Of a stretch of DNA of 64,000 nucleotides, positions 21,661-29,648 are shown piece by piece. Positions within the stretch are counted from its first letter, which is position 1. Every line of letters begins with the position of its first letter. A program made the position numbers and the translations under genes. The notes below the pieces were generated by a model. That model was not told the origin of the DNA, did no database searches, and worked only from the letters and a program-made list of their open reading frames with translations. This DNA is from Shouchella patagoniensis (lineage in GTDB: Bacteria; Bacillota; Bacilli; Bacillales; Bacillaceae_D). The stretch is taken from assembly GCF_002019705.1 (NCBI RefSeq), contig NZ_KV917377.1, positions 3,160,565 to 3,224,564 on the forward strand. Reading direction: 5' to 3'.

Positions 21661-22855
21661 AATAACTGATTTCGTTTTGTTTGGAAAGTCTTCCAAAAAG
21701 GTAAGTAATAAAAGAACTAGTCGCAAGTATGCCCCAGTAAACAAAGCTGCTTCCGTGTTGATTAAAATAGTCATAGAGTCCACCACCAGCTATGTTACCA
21801 AACGCACCGCCTACCGCCATTGCGAGATTTGAGAAACCAAGATAGATTCCGAGTGTTGTAGCTGTGGCTTGAGTTACTATGTATGAATGAAAAGTCGGTT
21901 GCATAAGCATGATTGCACCAGCCATTCCCACGAGTGATAAAATAAAGCTCACACTATTTTCAAAAAAAATCAACGGCAAAAATGTAATGGTGAGAAGAAG
22001 GTAACCTATTGTAAGTGCACGTCGTGGTGCTAGATGTTTTGTATGTTTTGTCACTGTCATTTGTCCAGCTACAACAAGTAGTGTAATGAGTGTAAACACC
22101 CAGCCAGAACGACCAGTTAGTTCAACAGCAATGATCGGATAGGTTAAAAAAAGCTGTTGATGAATAAAATGAAACGGAATCATTAATACGATCATTGTTA
22201 AAAGGAAGCGGTTATTAGTGATACGCTTCACCCCTGAAAAAAATGAAAGTTGTTCAGTGGTTGCTTCTTGTTTAATCGGTAAGAAGAGCAACACAACACC
22301 AATGAAAGCAAATAGAATCCCGGAGAGTAAACTTAAAAAAGGAAACTGCTGAACAGAGAACAATAGACCAAAAAGAGGTCCGAGTATCGTTCCAGCATTA
22401 CCCGTAATATTTACAAGTGAAAAAAGGTCACGGTGATATTTTTTAGGTTGGTTGTAAACAAGCAATGATTTTAAAGCCGGACTAAATAAAGCTCCACCTA
22501 GGCCTCCAATGATTGCCATTAATAACAACAGAGTAGGCGCCTCAACAAAACCGATACCTGCAAAGCCAACTCCCCTACATAGGAAACCTAAAAACATCAT
22601 TTGTTTATAGCCAAACTTGTCGCCAAAGTAGCCTCCAAACATCATAAAACCTTGTTGACCAATTAAACGTAAAGCGAGCAGAGACCCCGCAAAGGCAAGA
22701 GAGTAACCTAACTCACCAGTGACATACAAAGAGATAAATGGAACAAACATAAAAAAGCTAAAGGTTAAAAAGAACTCCGTTAAGATTAATAGAAAGGCAC
22801 GCCATCCGTATCTATTCCATATTTTCCATGAAGGTTGAGAATCCACATCGATCAC
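21659..22855 (-). CDS. MFS transporter, drug-efflux type
   Basis: 398 residues with about twelve membrane segments, including an early GGYFGDKFGYKQ loop, the motif A of major facilitator proteins. The overall pattern suggests a proton-driven multidrug or sugar exporter; the substrate is unknown. It starts with GTG, preceded by AAAGGAAG on the minus strand. It is the last gene of a minus-strand run that includes the acetyltransferase upstream. Confidence 0.85.
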   Translation of the reverse strand: MIDVDSQPSWKIWNRYGWRAFLLILTEFFLTFSFFMFVPFISLYVTGELGYSLAFAGSLLALRLIGQQGFMMFGGYFGDKFGYKQMMFLGFLCRGVGFAGIGFVEAPTLLLLMAIIGGLGGALFSPALKSLLVYNQPKKYHRDLFSLVNITGNAGTILGPLFGLLFSVQQFPFLSLLSGILFAFIGVVLLFLPIKQEATTEQLSFFSGVKRITNNRFLLTMIVLMIPFHFIHQQLFLTYPIIAVELTGRSGWVFTLITLLVVAGQMTVTKHTKHLAPRRALTIGYLLLTITFLPLIFFENSVSFILSLVGMAGAIMLMQPTFHSYIVTQATATTLGIYLGFSNLAMAVGGAFGNIAGGGLYDYFNQHGSSFVYWGILATSSFITYLFGRLSKQNEISY

Positions 22856-23060
22856 TACTTCCTTTGCTTAACGATATCATGAAGAAGCATATCAATTAAT
22901 AGGATGTACGACAATAGGAATAAAGGTGTGAGAGGGATGAAGGGTAAGGAATGTCTTGCCTTTAAGCGGCAAAACGTCTCTTTGCAAAGATGATGATCTC
23001 CTTTTCCAAACTCCTTTGTAGGAGGCAAAGCACTCTGTTTCACTCGTTTCAAGATCTGTT

Positions 23061-23870
23061 TTAGTTTAAAATCTCTAATACGCGCCAATCACAGATTTCT
23101 TGCAGTCCCAATGATACATAAACGCTCCGGGCTTTTGGGTTATTATAGAAGAAATAAGGTGTTTTCCCTTCCTGCAAAAGCTTTTTGCATACTAGTGTTA
23201 ACAAGTGTGTACCATAGCCATTACCTCGAAAGTTTTTGTTTGTAAAAACTCCAGTGATAATCGTACTGCGCTCATATTCGGCAGTAGTAGCAACTGTTGC
23301 GATGAGTTGTCCAGCAATTCTACCAAAAAATGTCCGTGTACCCCCTTGTATATAACGTTTCTGCTCTGCTTCTATGAATGCTGACTTGCTTAGCGTCATT
23401 GCATTCGCAAACTCAGTTGTTGACGTAAACAAATTATAAAGTTCTGATAGTGTTTGTCGCGTTATGTGTTCGGTCATTTCTATTTGACTGTTCGGGCCTA
23501 GTTGATTTTGTTTTATGTTTCGGACAAAACCGAGCCATGAAGCTGTATCTTTTTTAATAGAGAGATGTGGCTTCCATACATCAGCGAAACGACTTTCACA
23601 CGTCATCTTCCGAAAAGAGAGTTTTTGAGTGATCGGCAAATAAGGAGTAACATCTCGAACGTTTTTGGCAAAATAACTAAGATTATCACCTTGATTGAGT
23701 ATGAAAGATACAAGGTGACTATTCTCTCTTTCGCCATATACACTTAAATCGTTTTCTTCATAATTGTTAGCGTCTAACTGATCAAGCACAAACAAATAGT
23801 CATTCTTTTGATTGCCGAATAAAGCAACTATGTCAGTTGCATCTTTTTGATTGAGTTTTTCCACAGACAT
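23061..23870 (-). CDS. GNAT-family N-acetyltransferase
   Basis: 269 residues with the GNAT fold in the C-terminal half: FGRIAGQLIATVATT (strands 2-3), then ITGVFTNKNFRGNGYGTHL, whose RGNGYG is the acetyl-CoA pyrophosphate loop. The N-terminal ~130 residues are a separate domain seen in two-domain GNATs. The ATG at 23870 follows TAGGAGA with 8-base spacing; an upstream frame extension of 13 basic residues is unlikely. Acceptor unknown. Confidence 0.85.
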   Translation of the reverse strand: MSVEKLNQKDATDIVALFGNQKNDYLFVLDQLDANNYEENDLSVYGERENSHLVSFILNQGDNLSYFAKNVRDVTPYLPITQKLSFRKMTCESRFADVWKPHLSIKKDTASWLGFVRNIKQNQLGPNSQIEMTEHITRQTLSELYNLFTSTTEFANAMTLSKSAFIEAEQKRYIQGGTRTFFGRIAGQLIATVATTAEYERSTIITGVFTNKNFRGNGYGTHLLTLVCKKLLQEGKTPYFFYNNPKARSVYVSLGLQEICDWRVLEILN

Positions 23871-23925
23871 AAGTCTTCTCCTAATTAATCTTTTTTTATT
23901 TGTTTTCATTTGCGTTCTATTTTAA

Positions 23926-24123
23926 CTAATCTTCTTCAATTATGGTTAATTTCTCATGCACTAGTTCGTAAATTAGATATAAACCAATGATGAAAATACT
24001 TAGAATGAACGTAATTGGAAAAGCAAAGAGTAATGCACTTAAAATTGAATGCGCGATAAAAGAATAAGCAAAGAACGTTGTAGCGATAAAAGTTGCTATG
24101 CATGCAAGAAAGACAATTTTCAT
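23926..24123 (-). CDS. Small two-helix membrane protein
   Basis: 65 residues with two strongly hydrophobic stretches (about 3-23 and 28-52) and an acidic tail (EKLTIIEED). It lies 26 bases after the DUF402 gene and 55 bases before the acetyltransferase on the same strand. The ribosome site is weak. No family recognised. Confidence 0.5.
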   Translation of the reverse strand: MKIVFLACIATFIATTFFAYSFIAHSILSALLFAFPITFILSIFIIGLYLIYELVHEKLTIIEED

Positions 24124-24149
24124 ATAAGTGCCCCATGACCTGCATTCTT

Positions 24150-24674
24150 TTAATCTTTTAATAGAAATGCTAACGTTTTGTGAGGAAATTCAGTATGAAC
24201 CCTGTTTAAAAGTTGATCAATCCAATTAAGGGATTGGATAGAGCGGTTAAGAAGATGATGAACAACACCGTTTTTAAACTGTTCAAGAGGCTCTGGTAGT
24301 TCATCCAAATCAAGAATATGATATGAACCGTCAGGCCAGATAAGTACATCAACAATAAGGTCGTCAAATACAACAGCCGTGCCCGTTATTTCTGTGTGTT
24401 CAACGATATTCACATAACAACCGATATACTCGCCACTCGCATTTCGCCAAATATACACATTGTAGGGGAGAGCTTCCCAATAAAACGCCGTTGTGTAGCA
24501 ATCATCCGTAATCTCCATTGTTCCTATGGGTGTTTGCATCTTAAATGGATGGTCAATTTTATGGAATAAGACAACTTCTTCATCAGTGTGACTTAGTAAC
24601 AAACAAGTATGCTCGATGCTTTCACCAAAATAAGTTTGTTTTCGTTCGATAACTGGTTTCAAGTCGTAGTCCAT
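24150..24674 (-). CDS. DUF402-domain protein (YgaC/Ntdp-like)
   Basis: 174 residues with the DUF402 core: YNVYIWRNASGEYIGCYVNI, then an acidic pocket VVFDDLIVDVLIWPDG and LDLDELPE. Characterised relatives are nucleoside tri/diphosphatases that use these acidic residues to hold Mg2+. The length matches Bacillus homologs. AGGAAA lies upstream, overlapping the end of a possible 34-residue gene. Cytoplasmic; the precise substrate is not known. Confidence 0.8.
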   Translation of the reverse strand: MDYDLKPVIERKQTYFGESIEHTCLLLSHTDEEVVLFHKIDHPFKMQTPIGTMEITDDCYTTAFYWEALPYNVYIWRNASGEYIGCYVNIVEHTEITGTAVVFDDLIVDVLIWPDGSYHILDLDELPEPLEQFKNGVVHHLLNRSIQSLNWIDQLLNRVHTEFPHKTLAFLLKD

Positions 24675-24678
24675 AACG

Positions 24679-24783
24679 TTAGTTATTTCCTGATGCTGTT
24701 ACGGTTCTAGTCTCAACGAATTCCGTTAAGATGATAAGGGAACTATCTTTTTGCGCTGCCGTTTGCATTTCTAAAAAGTTCAT
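24679..24783 (-). CDS. Possible 34-residue protein between two genes
   Basis: A short frame with ATG at 24783, stop at 24679, and AAGGAGA placed 8 bases before the ATG, a full-strength ribosome site that serves no other visible start. It encodes MNFLEMQTAAQKD... ending in TASGNN, mixed-charge, with no signal peptide. It fits exactly between the frameshifted acetyltransferase and the DUF402 gene on the same strand. It could be a genuine small protein or a translational coupling leader; no family recognised. Confidence 0.4.
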   Translation of the reverse strand: MNFLEMQTAAQKDSSLIILTEFVETRTVTASGNN

Positions 24784-24785
24784 TA

Positions 24786-25225
24786 TTAAATCTCCTTTTT
24801 ATTCTTAAATCGAACATAGGAAAAACGTTCTGTTACTGGATACACTTCTCCTAAACTTCTAACGATAAAGCCATTTTTGTAATAAAAACCAACGGCTTCA
24901 CGATCCGTTTCGGCTGTTAAGGTCGCTCCGGGTTCAAGAAAACGAATAAAATTAATCATTGCCGAGCCGATCCCTCTTGATTGGAAATGTGTAAGGACAG
25001 CAAGATGAAGAATGAAAACTTCATCATTTGACACTCGTTTAATTCCAATACAGACAACGATTTCTTCGCTCTCATTCCTCCGAATAATGTCCGGTCTGGT
25101 TCAGTCAAATAAAGAGTATATATACGTTTTGTATTGTTTGGAGAGGTAGCGAGCGAGAGAAGGGAGAGCAACTTGGCACATGGGTTGTAAGCGGTTTGCT
25201 CAATTATGTGTGAAAATTTGGACAT
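24786..25225 (-). pseudogene. Frameshifted GNAT acetyltransferase
   Basis: Two overlapping frames together make one ~145-residue GNAT protein. The first half starts at an ATG after AAAAGGAGGG and runs to about IYTLYLTEPD. The second frame continues with DIIRRNESEEIVVCIGIKR and holds the acetyl-CoA loop SRGIGS. The break is at about 25091-25101, where AACC-AGACC looks like a 5-base duplication; removing AGACC restores a continuous reading frame. Either a true pseudogene or a sequencing error. Confidence 0.75.
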
Positions 25226-25490
25226 GGTGCCCTCCTTTTCCTGTGATTCTCTTTTTTTATTATAATTCCTGCTTAATCATTAAGTGTTTAAGCGAAACCA
25301 GTGTCTAAAACGTGAATTTGATTATATGCTCTAATAGCAAAAATTGTGGTTGTTTACCCAGTGAAGATGGTTCTTTATTTTAATTAAACAAACGTTTAAT
25401 TAAAAACATTGCTTGCACAATAGATGGAAGAACGAGTTTGAGTAATGCAGGGGAGGATTGTGTGGAAATAATTAGACTGGGGAGCAAAAT
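25226..25490. other. Gene-poor spacer with an AT-rich inverted repeat
   Basis: No credible gene is seen. It holds a perfect 10-bp inverted repeat, TTAATTAAAC (25380-25389) and GTTTAATTAA (25394-25403), around AAAC. No T-run follows, so it may be a regulator site rather than a terminator. Promoter elements for the minus-strand acetyltransferase presumably lie at 25230-25320 but none is convincing. Confidence 0.4.
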
Positions 25491-25520
25491 ACAGGGGTAT
25501 TTTTTATAGAGCACCCCTGT
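25491..25520 (-). terminator. Terminator of the beta-glucanase gene
   Basis: ACAGGGGT (25491-25498) pairs with ACCCCTGT (25513-25520), followed on the minus strand by ATTTTG. It lies 33 bases after the glucanase stop. The loop is long and the T-run short, so it is moderate. Confidence 0.5.
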
Positions 25521-25552
25521 TCTTTGGCAAACGTTAATGAAATACTCGCTTT

Positions 25553-26392
25553 TTACCGTTGATACACACGAACATAGTCAACAGCCATTGTAGATGGAAA
25601 TGGAGTTGATCCATCTGGGTTGCCACCATACCATCCTCCAACAGCAAGGTTCAGGATTAAATAGAAATCTTGATCAAAAGGAGCTGGATAGCCTCCACCA
25701 ACGGAATACCAATCATTAATGGTCTGATAGAGGTTTCCATCGACGTACCAACGAATTTCACCTGGTTCCCACTCTACGGCATATTCATGATAGTCGGTCG
25801 CGTTTGTCCAATCTGAGAAGAAGTAATCGCCAGCTGTAAATTGGTTTTCAGGCCAAGGTCCACCATAGTGGATTGCACCACCAACTTTATATGGCGTGGC
25901 GCCAGCGTTTTCCATAATGTCAATTTCGCCAGAAGCGGCCCATCCGCCGTAACGGTCATCTTGGGGCATCATCCAAAATGCTGGCCAAAACCCTTGTCCA
26001 GCAGGTAAACGCATCCTTGCTTCAAATCGTCCATACGTTTGGCTGAACTTACCTTCAGTCAAGATTTTACCTGATGTATATGGGTACGTGCCGTATTGAT
26101 CAGATACGGTTTCTTGATGTGCTTCAATAATCAATTCTCCGTTCTCAACCCTGACATTCTTAGGGTCGACCGAGTAATATTGCAATTCTTCGTTGCCCCA
26201 ACCTGGCAAATTCGGTTGCCCGTTTCCAATGTCGTAGCGCCATTTACTTAAGTCAAGAGAATTTCCGTCAAACTCGTCGCTCCAAACGAGGTTCCAATCG
26301 TTTTGTACTTCGGGTGCAGTCGCAGCTCCGGCCCCAGTAGGAGTAGTTGCTAGTAACGCGAATACACATAACATACCAAACGTCTTTTTCAT
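25553..26392 (-). CDS. Secreted endo-beta-glucanase, GH16 (laminarinase/lichenase type)
   Basis: 279 residues: a Sec signal peptide over about residues 1-24 (MKKTFGML...GAGAA), then a GH16 jelly roll. The catalytic signature GEIDIMENAG gives nucleophile Glu156, Asp158 and acid/base Glu161. The extra residue in EIDIME is the form found in laminarinase-like (1,3-beta or 1,3(4)-beta) enzymes rather than Bacillus lichenases (EIDIEF). It hydrolyses extracellular beta-glucan. ATG at 26392 lies 7 bases after GGAGGA; a TTG one codon earlier is possible. It appears to be a single-gene unit. Confidence 0.92.
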   Translation of the reverse strand: MKKTFGMLCVFALLATTPTGAGAATAPEVQNDWNLVWSDEFDGNSLDLSKWRYDIGNGQPNLPGWGNEELQYYSVDPKNVRVENGELIIEAHQETVSDQYGTYPYTSGKILTEGKFSQTYGRFEARMRLPAGQGFWPAFWMMPQDDRYGGWAASGEIDIMENAGATPYKVGGAIHYGGPWPENQFTAGDYFFSDWTNATDYHEYAVEWEPGEIRWYVDGNLYQTINDWYSVGGGYPAPFDQDFYLILNLAVGGWYGGNPDGSTPFPSTMAVDYVRVYQR

Positions 26393-26523
26393 CAAGTCTC
26401 CTCCTAAAAAAGAAAATGATGTCGGACAATGCTGAATAAGCTTCTACTCTTATTATAAGGAATAAAATAAGTGGGAGTGGTTGGGAAAATAGGAAATAGG
26501 TTGGGGAATGTACCATATGGATT

Positions 26524-27411
26524 CTAGAAGAACATTTGCTTGCAATGAGAAATGAATTGTACCAATTCGCTTTGCTGGTCATTTTTTCTTGTGCAAATGG
26601 CAATCTTATTCATCGCTGTTACATCGTGCACATAAACACGTGCAAGCAAGCCACGTTTGATGTAATCATTAGCGATTAAAGAAGAGACAAAGTTGACGCC
26701 AAATCCAGCTGTTACAGCTGAGAGCGCTTCGTTTAAGCCTGTAAATTGTAAAGCAATCTTTGGTGGTTTCACTTGGTTTGCCTGACAAAGCGCATATAAA
26801 CGTGCACGAGTAGAACTTCCTTTTTCGCGCATCACAAAAGGTTCGGCGGCGAGCTTTTCTAAAGTTATGTTTTTGCCTGCGAAACGATGGGATGGAGACA
26901 CAACAAACCAGAGTTCATCTTCAAACAGCTCGTCCCATTCAAATTCTTCAGGTCTTTCTTCAGGGCTGCCTGCGTACATCGCGACGTCTGCTTTATATTG
27001 GGCAAGTTGTTGAAAAGCTTGTTTCGAATTGGTCGTTTGAATCGTGATGTTTATGTCAGGATGGCTGACTTTAAATGCGCCAGCCCATTTAGGAAGCAAA
27101 AAATTGGCAGGTAAATACGTAGCTGCAATTTGAATACTGCCCACCCGTGCGTGGATACAATCTTCTAAAAAGATTTCAATAGTACGTTCAACTGCAAATA
27201 AAGTGTCGGCTTTATGAGCAAGATCTTTACCGAGTTGTGTGGGGGTTAGTGTTCGTCCCTTTTTTTCAAATAGGGGTATGCCTATTTCAATTTCAAATGC
27301 TTTCAACTGGCTAGAAACAGCAGGTTGGCTTATATGCAGGGCGTTTGCTGCTTTTGTAATACTTCCTTTTTGAATGACTGTATGAAAAATCCGGAGCCCA
27401 TGCAAATTCAT
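26524..27411 (-). CDS. LysR-family transcriptional regulator
   Basis: 295 residues. The N-terminal winged helix-turn-helix (MNLHGLRIFHTVIQKGSITKA..., ISQPAVSSQLKAFE) covers residues 1-60 and the rest is a two-lobed effector-binding domain. It is transcribed divergently from the O-methyltransferase gene, with 97 bases between starts, a common arrangement for LysR control of the neighbour. Effector unknown. Confidence 0.9.
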   Translation of the reverse strand: MNLHGLRIFHTVIQKGSITKAANALHISQPAVSSQLKAFEIEIGIPLFEKKGRTLTPTQLGKDLAHKADTLFAVERTIEIFLEDCIHARVGSIQIAATYLPANFLLPKWAGAFKVSHPDINITIQTTNSKQAFQQLAQYKADVAMYAGSPEERPEEFEWDELFEDELWFVVSPSHRFAGKNITLEKLAAEPFVMREKGSSTRARLYALCQANQVKPPKIALQFTGLNEALSAVTAGFGVNFVSSLIANDYIKRGLLARVYVHDVTAMNKIAICTRKNDQQSELVQFISHCKQMFF

Positions 27412-27508
27412 CTTCTCACTCCTTATATAAAGAAATGTTATGTAGGAATAAAAAAGATCTATTATTCTTATTATTCATCTTATCATACACTAGTCTTGTA
27501 AGGAGAAA

Positions 27509-28195
27509 ATGAGTGAGGAGATGATGCATATGAGCAATGAAAGATGGAAGTCGGTTGACGAATACTTAGGAGAGCGGTTGCATGAGAAAGATATGATACT
27601 AGAATCGGTGCTTGCAAATAATCGTAAAAATGATTTGCCAACGATTGATGTGTCCCGTACGCAAGGAGAATTCTTGCGCTTGCTTGTGACCATGACAGGT
27701 GCAAAAAGAATACTAGAAATTGGAACACTAGGAGGCTATAGCACGATTTGCATGGCTAAAGCTTTACCGGAAGATGGTAAAATCATCACATTAGAAGCAA
27801 ATTCAAACCACGCCGCCTGCGCGAGTGAAAACATTAGAAATGCTCGTTTTGAAGATCGGATTAACATTCGAGTAGGAGACGCACTTATGACGCTACCTGA
27901 ACTAGAGAACGAGCAGGAATCTTTTGATTTCATCTTTATTGACGCTGACAAGCCAAACAACCCTCATTACTTAGAATGGGCGTTAAAGCTTGCGCAGCCG
28001 GGTGCAACGATTTTAGCTGATAATGTCGTTAGAGCTGGTGAAGTCATTAATGATCATAGTACCGACCCAAGGGTGCATGGAATCCGAACATTTCTTGACC
28101 AACTTGCCAATGAGGAACGAATCGATTCAACGGCAATTCAAACAGTTGGAGAAAAAGGCTATGATGGGTTTGTTATTGGAGTGGTTAAAAGATAG
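27509..28195 (+). CDS. SAM-dependent O-methyltransferase (class I, catechol-OMT-like)
   Basis: 228 residues with the S-adenosylmethionine motif LEIGTLGGYST at 69-79 and the metal/substrate region FIFIDADKPNN near 145-155, typical of bacterial divalent-metal O-methyltransferases (COG4122). Several ATGs compete: 27509, 27521 and 27530. AAGGAG sits 3 bases before the first, and GAGGAG fits the third, which would start MSNERWKSVDEYL. It is followed by a strong terminator and is likely regulated by the divergent LysR protein. Confidence 0.88.
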   Translation: MSEEMMHMSNERWKSVDEYLGERLHEKDMILESVLANNRKNDLPTIDVSRTQGEFLRLLVTMTGAKRILEIGTLGGYSTICMAKALPEDGKIITLEANSNHAACASENIRNARFEDRINIRVGDALMTLPELENEQESFDFIFIDADKPNNPHYLEWALKLAQPGATILADNVVRAGEVINDHSTDPRVHGIRTFLDQLANEERIDSTAIQTVGEKGYDGFVIGVVKR

Positions 28196-28197
28196 AA

Positions 28198-28225
28198 AAA
28201 ACGCATCCCTTCAAGGATGCGTTTT
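28198..28225. terminator. Bidirectional terminator between the methyltransferase and the AimR/AimP locus
   Basis: AAAACGCATCC (28198-28208) pairs perfectly with GGATGCGTTTT (28215-28225) around CTTCAA. The plus strand continues TTTT-AATC and the minus strand reads GCGTTTTTTC, so it can stop transcripts from both sides. On the minus strand it would end any transcript reading out of the peptide gene. Confidence 0.85.
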
Positions 28226-28273
28226 AATCTTAGAAAAGACAGAGTCTCTTTTGCTAAGTGATTGGTGTATTTA

Positions 28274-28306
28274 ATTATACATTAATTGAACTGGTGTTTT
28301 AGTCAA
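28274..28306 (-). promoter_or_regulatory. Promoter-like elements and inverted repeat downstream of the peptide gene
   Basis: On the minus strand, TTGACT (complement of 28301-28306) is followed after 21 bases by TATAAT (complement of 28274-28279). The spacing is longer than the ideal 17, as in some activator-dependent promoters. The plus-strand sequence TTGAACT (28286-28292), 8 bases, AGTCAA (28301-28306) forms an imperfect inverted repeat over the -35 box. In phage arbitrium loci the receptor acts just downstream of the peptide gene, so the position is suggestive; the function here is inference. Confidence 0.35.
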
Positions 28307-28318
28307 CCTTTGATGTTA

Positions 28319-28441
28319 TTAAGTACCAACATGAACAGGCGGGCCAGATAAATGTGAAACTCCAGAGTCCGTTTGGGAGACCATTGTTACGGGACTAAGA
28401 ATCAAAGCTAATACAATACATGTTTTCATAATGTTTTTCAT
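28319..28441 (-). CDS. AimP-like secreted signalling pro-peptide
   Basis: A 40-codon frame. MKNIMK, then a hydrophobic stretch (TCIVLALILSPVTM) forms a secretion signal, and a polar segment ends in SGPPVHVGT followed by two stops. AAGGGG lies 8 bases before the ATG. It begins 60 bases after the AimR-like receptor gene on the same strand. This is the layout of arbitrium aimR-aimP pairs, where the C-terminal hexapeptide is released outside the cell, re-imported and bound by AimR (known from phi3T/SPbeta). By analogy the mature signal could be PVHVGT. The gene is far below usual length cut-offs and would be missed in most annotations. Confidence 0.72.
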   Translation of the reverse strand: MKNIMKTCIVLALILSPVTMVSQTDSGVSHLSGPPVHVGT

Positions 28442-28501
28442 ATTGAACACCCCTTCTTATAGAATAAATTAATATCTCTTTGAAATAGCGGGTAATTATA
28501 T

Positions 28502-29611
28502 TTAAATTGATGCACCTGTTTTTTGTAAGGAGATAATATCTTGTTGAACAACTGGTATCATATCCGCTCTGCCGTATATAGAAAAATTACTAATTGCTTG
28601 TGTAAGCAATTCCAAATCTTTTGTAGCTTTTCCTTTGTAATATAGCAAGAAAAGACTATCGTTTTCTTCTTTTTCTAGTTGAGTTATTAATTTTAATGCT
28701 TGTGCTATATCATTTCGTACAATATATTGATGGATTTGCTCTTTTACAGGTATGTCAATTGAAAGTTCAAAAGTCTCACCATATAGATTTTTAATAAAAG
28801 GTACTTGCTCTTGTTCTAATGTCTTCTTGTAGTCAGATAACGCTGCTTGATTTGCATACTTAATTGCTTCTTTAGTATATTCTAAACACGTTTTTTTGTC
28901 TCCGATTAATTTCGTATTGCTCAAAGCATGGTAACAGGAGGCGCGAACTGTGTCTGGAGTGGCTTCATTGACATTTACAGCAAAAAAGTAATCTTCCGCT
29001 GAGTTTACATCCCCCTCTCCGTATAATTTCCCCAATCCAATTAATAGTGATATACGAGAAGCTAAAGCACTTTTCATATAACCAGGTTTAATATTGGCAA
29101 AACTATTACGCATTTTTTCTGCTAAGAAAAGTACATTTCGTACACTACCCATTTTAAAATAAGTTGTTAATTCGATAATTTCCAACCTCATACGAGCAAG
29201 TGGATTTTGAACCTCGCTATATAAGTTTTTTGCCTTATCCAATGTTTCTTGTAATGTATACGTGTGTGAAATTGTTTCAAAAATCAATTGATAAACCAAG
29301 ATCCATTCTCTCAATAAGTCATCTGTTCCATGTTTATCTAAGAGACCTTGTAAAATTTCTTTCTGTTCATGAATTGAAGCGTATTCAAACGCATCACGCA
29401 CATCGTGAAGTTTATTGACATGCAACGCATATGTGTTCATAACAGGCACAGTTTTTTCAGGGGCGATGTTTTTCACAAGTAACATGAATTGTTCAAAATC
29501 ATACAAGGATTCACGTGCAATTTCTTTTAGATGATCAGGTTTAAATAGCTCCGATTTGTTCCAAGATTTCTGGACAAGTAATTTATTAAGTTCTTTTTCA
29601 GGATTAAACAT
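28502..29611 (-). CDS. AimR-family (arbitrium-type) peptide-responsive regulator
   Basis: 369 residues, almost all helical. The pattern resembles phage SPbeta AimR: an N-terminal FEQFMLLVKNIAP segment, then a DAFEYASIHEQ helix, TPR-like repeats, and a C-terminal capping region (KEQIHQYIVRNDIAQAL, LFLLYYKGKATKDLELL). The N-terminal DNA-binding part before residue ~35 is short and no clear helix-turn-helix is evident. It does not fit Rap proteins. ATG at 29611 follows GGAGAGG; a TTG six codons earlier lies in that ribosome site. The secreted peptide gene follows it. There are no phage genes nearby, so it may control host genes. Homology is judged by eye. Confidence 0.75.
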   Translation of the reverse strand: MFNPEKELNKLLVQKSWNKSELFKPDHLKEIARESLYDFEQFMLLVKNIAPEKTVPVMNTYALHVNKLHDVRDAFEYASIHEQKEILQGLLDKHGTDDLLREWILVYQLIFETISHTYTLQETLDKAKNLYSEVQNPLARMRLEIIELTTYFKMGSVRNVLFLAEKMRNSFANIKPGYMKSALASRISLLIGLGKLYGEGDVNSAEDYFFAVNVNEATPDTVRASCYHALSNTKLIGDKKTCLEYTKEAIKYANQAALSDYKKTLEQEQVPFIKNLYGETFELSIDIPVKEQIHQYIVRNDIAQALKLITQLEKEENDSLFLLYYKGKATKDLELLTQAISNFSIYGRADMIPVVQQDIISLQKTGASI

Positions 29612-29631
29612 CGATCCAACCCTCTCCAAAT

Positions 29632-29648
29632 TTATCTATTATAGATAA
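29632..29648. promoter_or_regulatory. Inverted repeat over the receptor promoter
   Basis: TTATCTA (29632-29638), 3 bases, TAGATAA (29642-29648) is a perfect inverted repeat 21 bases before the receptor ATG. On the minus strand it covers a TATAAT box whose -35 region (TTTATT, 17 bases upstream) is weak. It could be an autoregulatory site. No other gene lies between here and 30005. Confidence 0.4.

Noticed and set aside
22855-23088. 77-codon minus-strand frame between the GNAT and MFS genes, ending in a TAGTG overlap with the MFS start
   Set aside because: It overlaps the acetyltransferase end by 28 bases, shows no ribosome site and has a mixed basic/hydrophobic composition with no recognised family.
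28502-29611. Rap-phosphatase identity of the TPR-like protein
   Set aside because: The N-terminal pattern of Rap proteins is absent and the C-terminal half resembles AimR instead. The downstream peptide also has an AimP-like rather than a clear Phr context.
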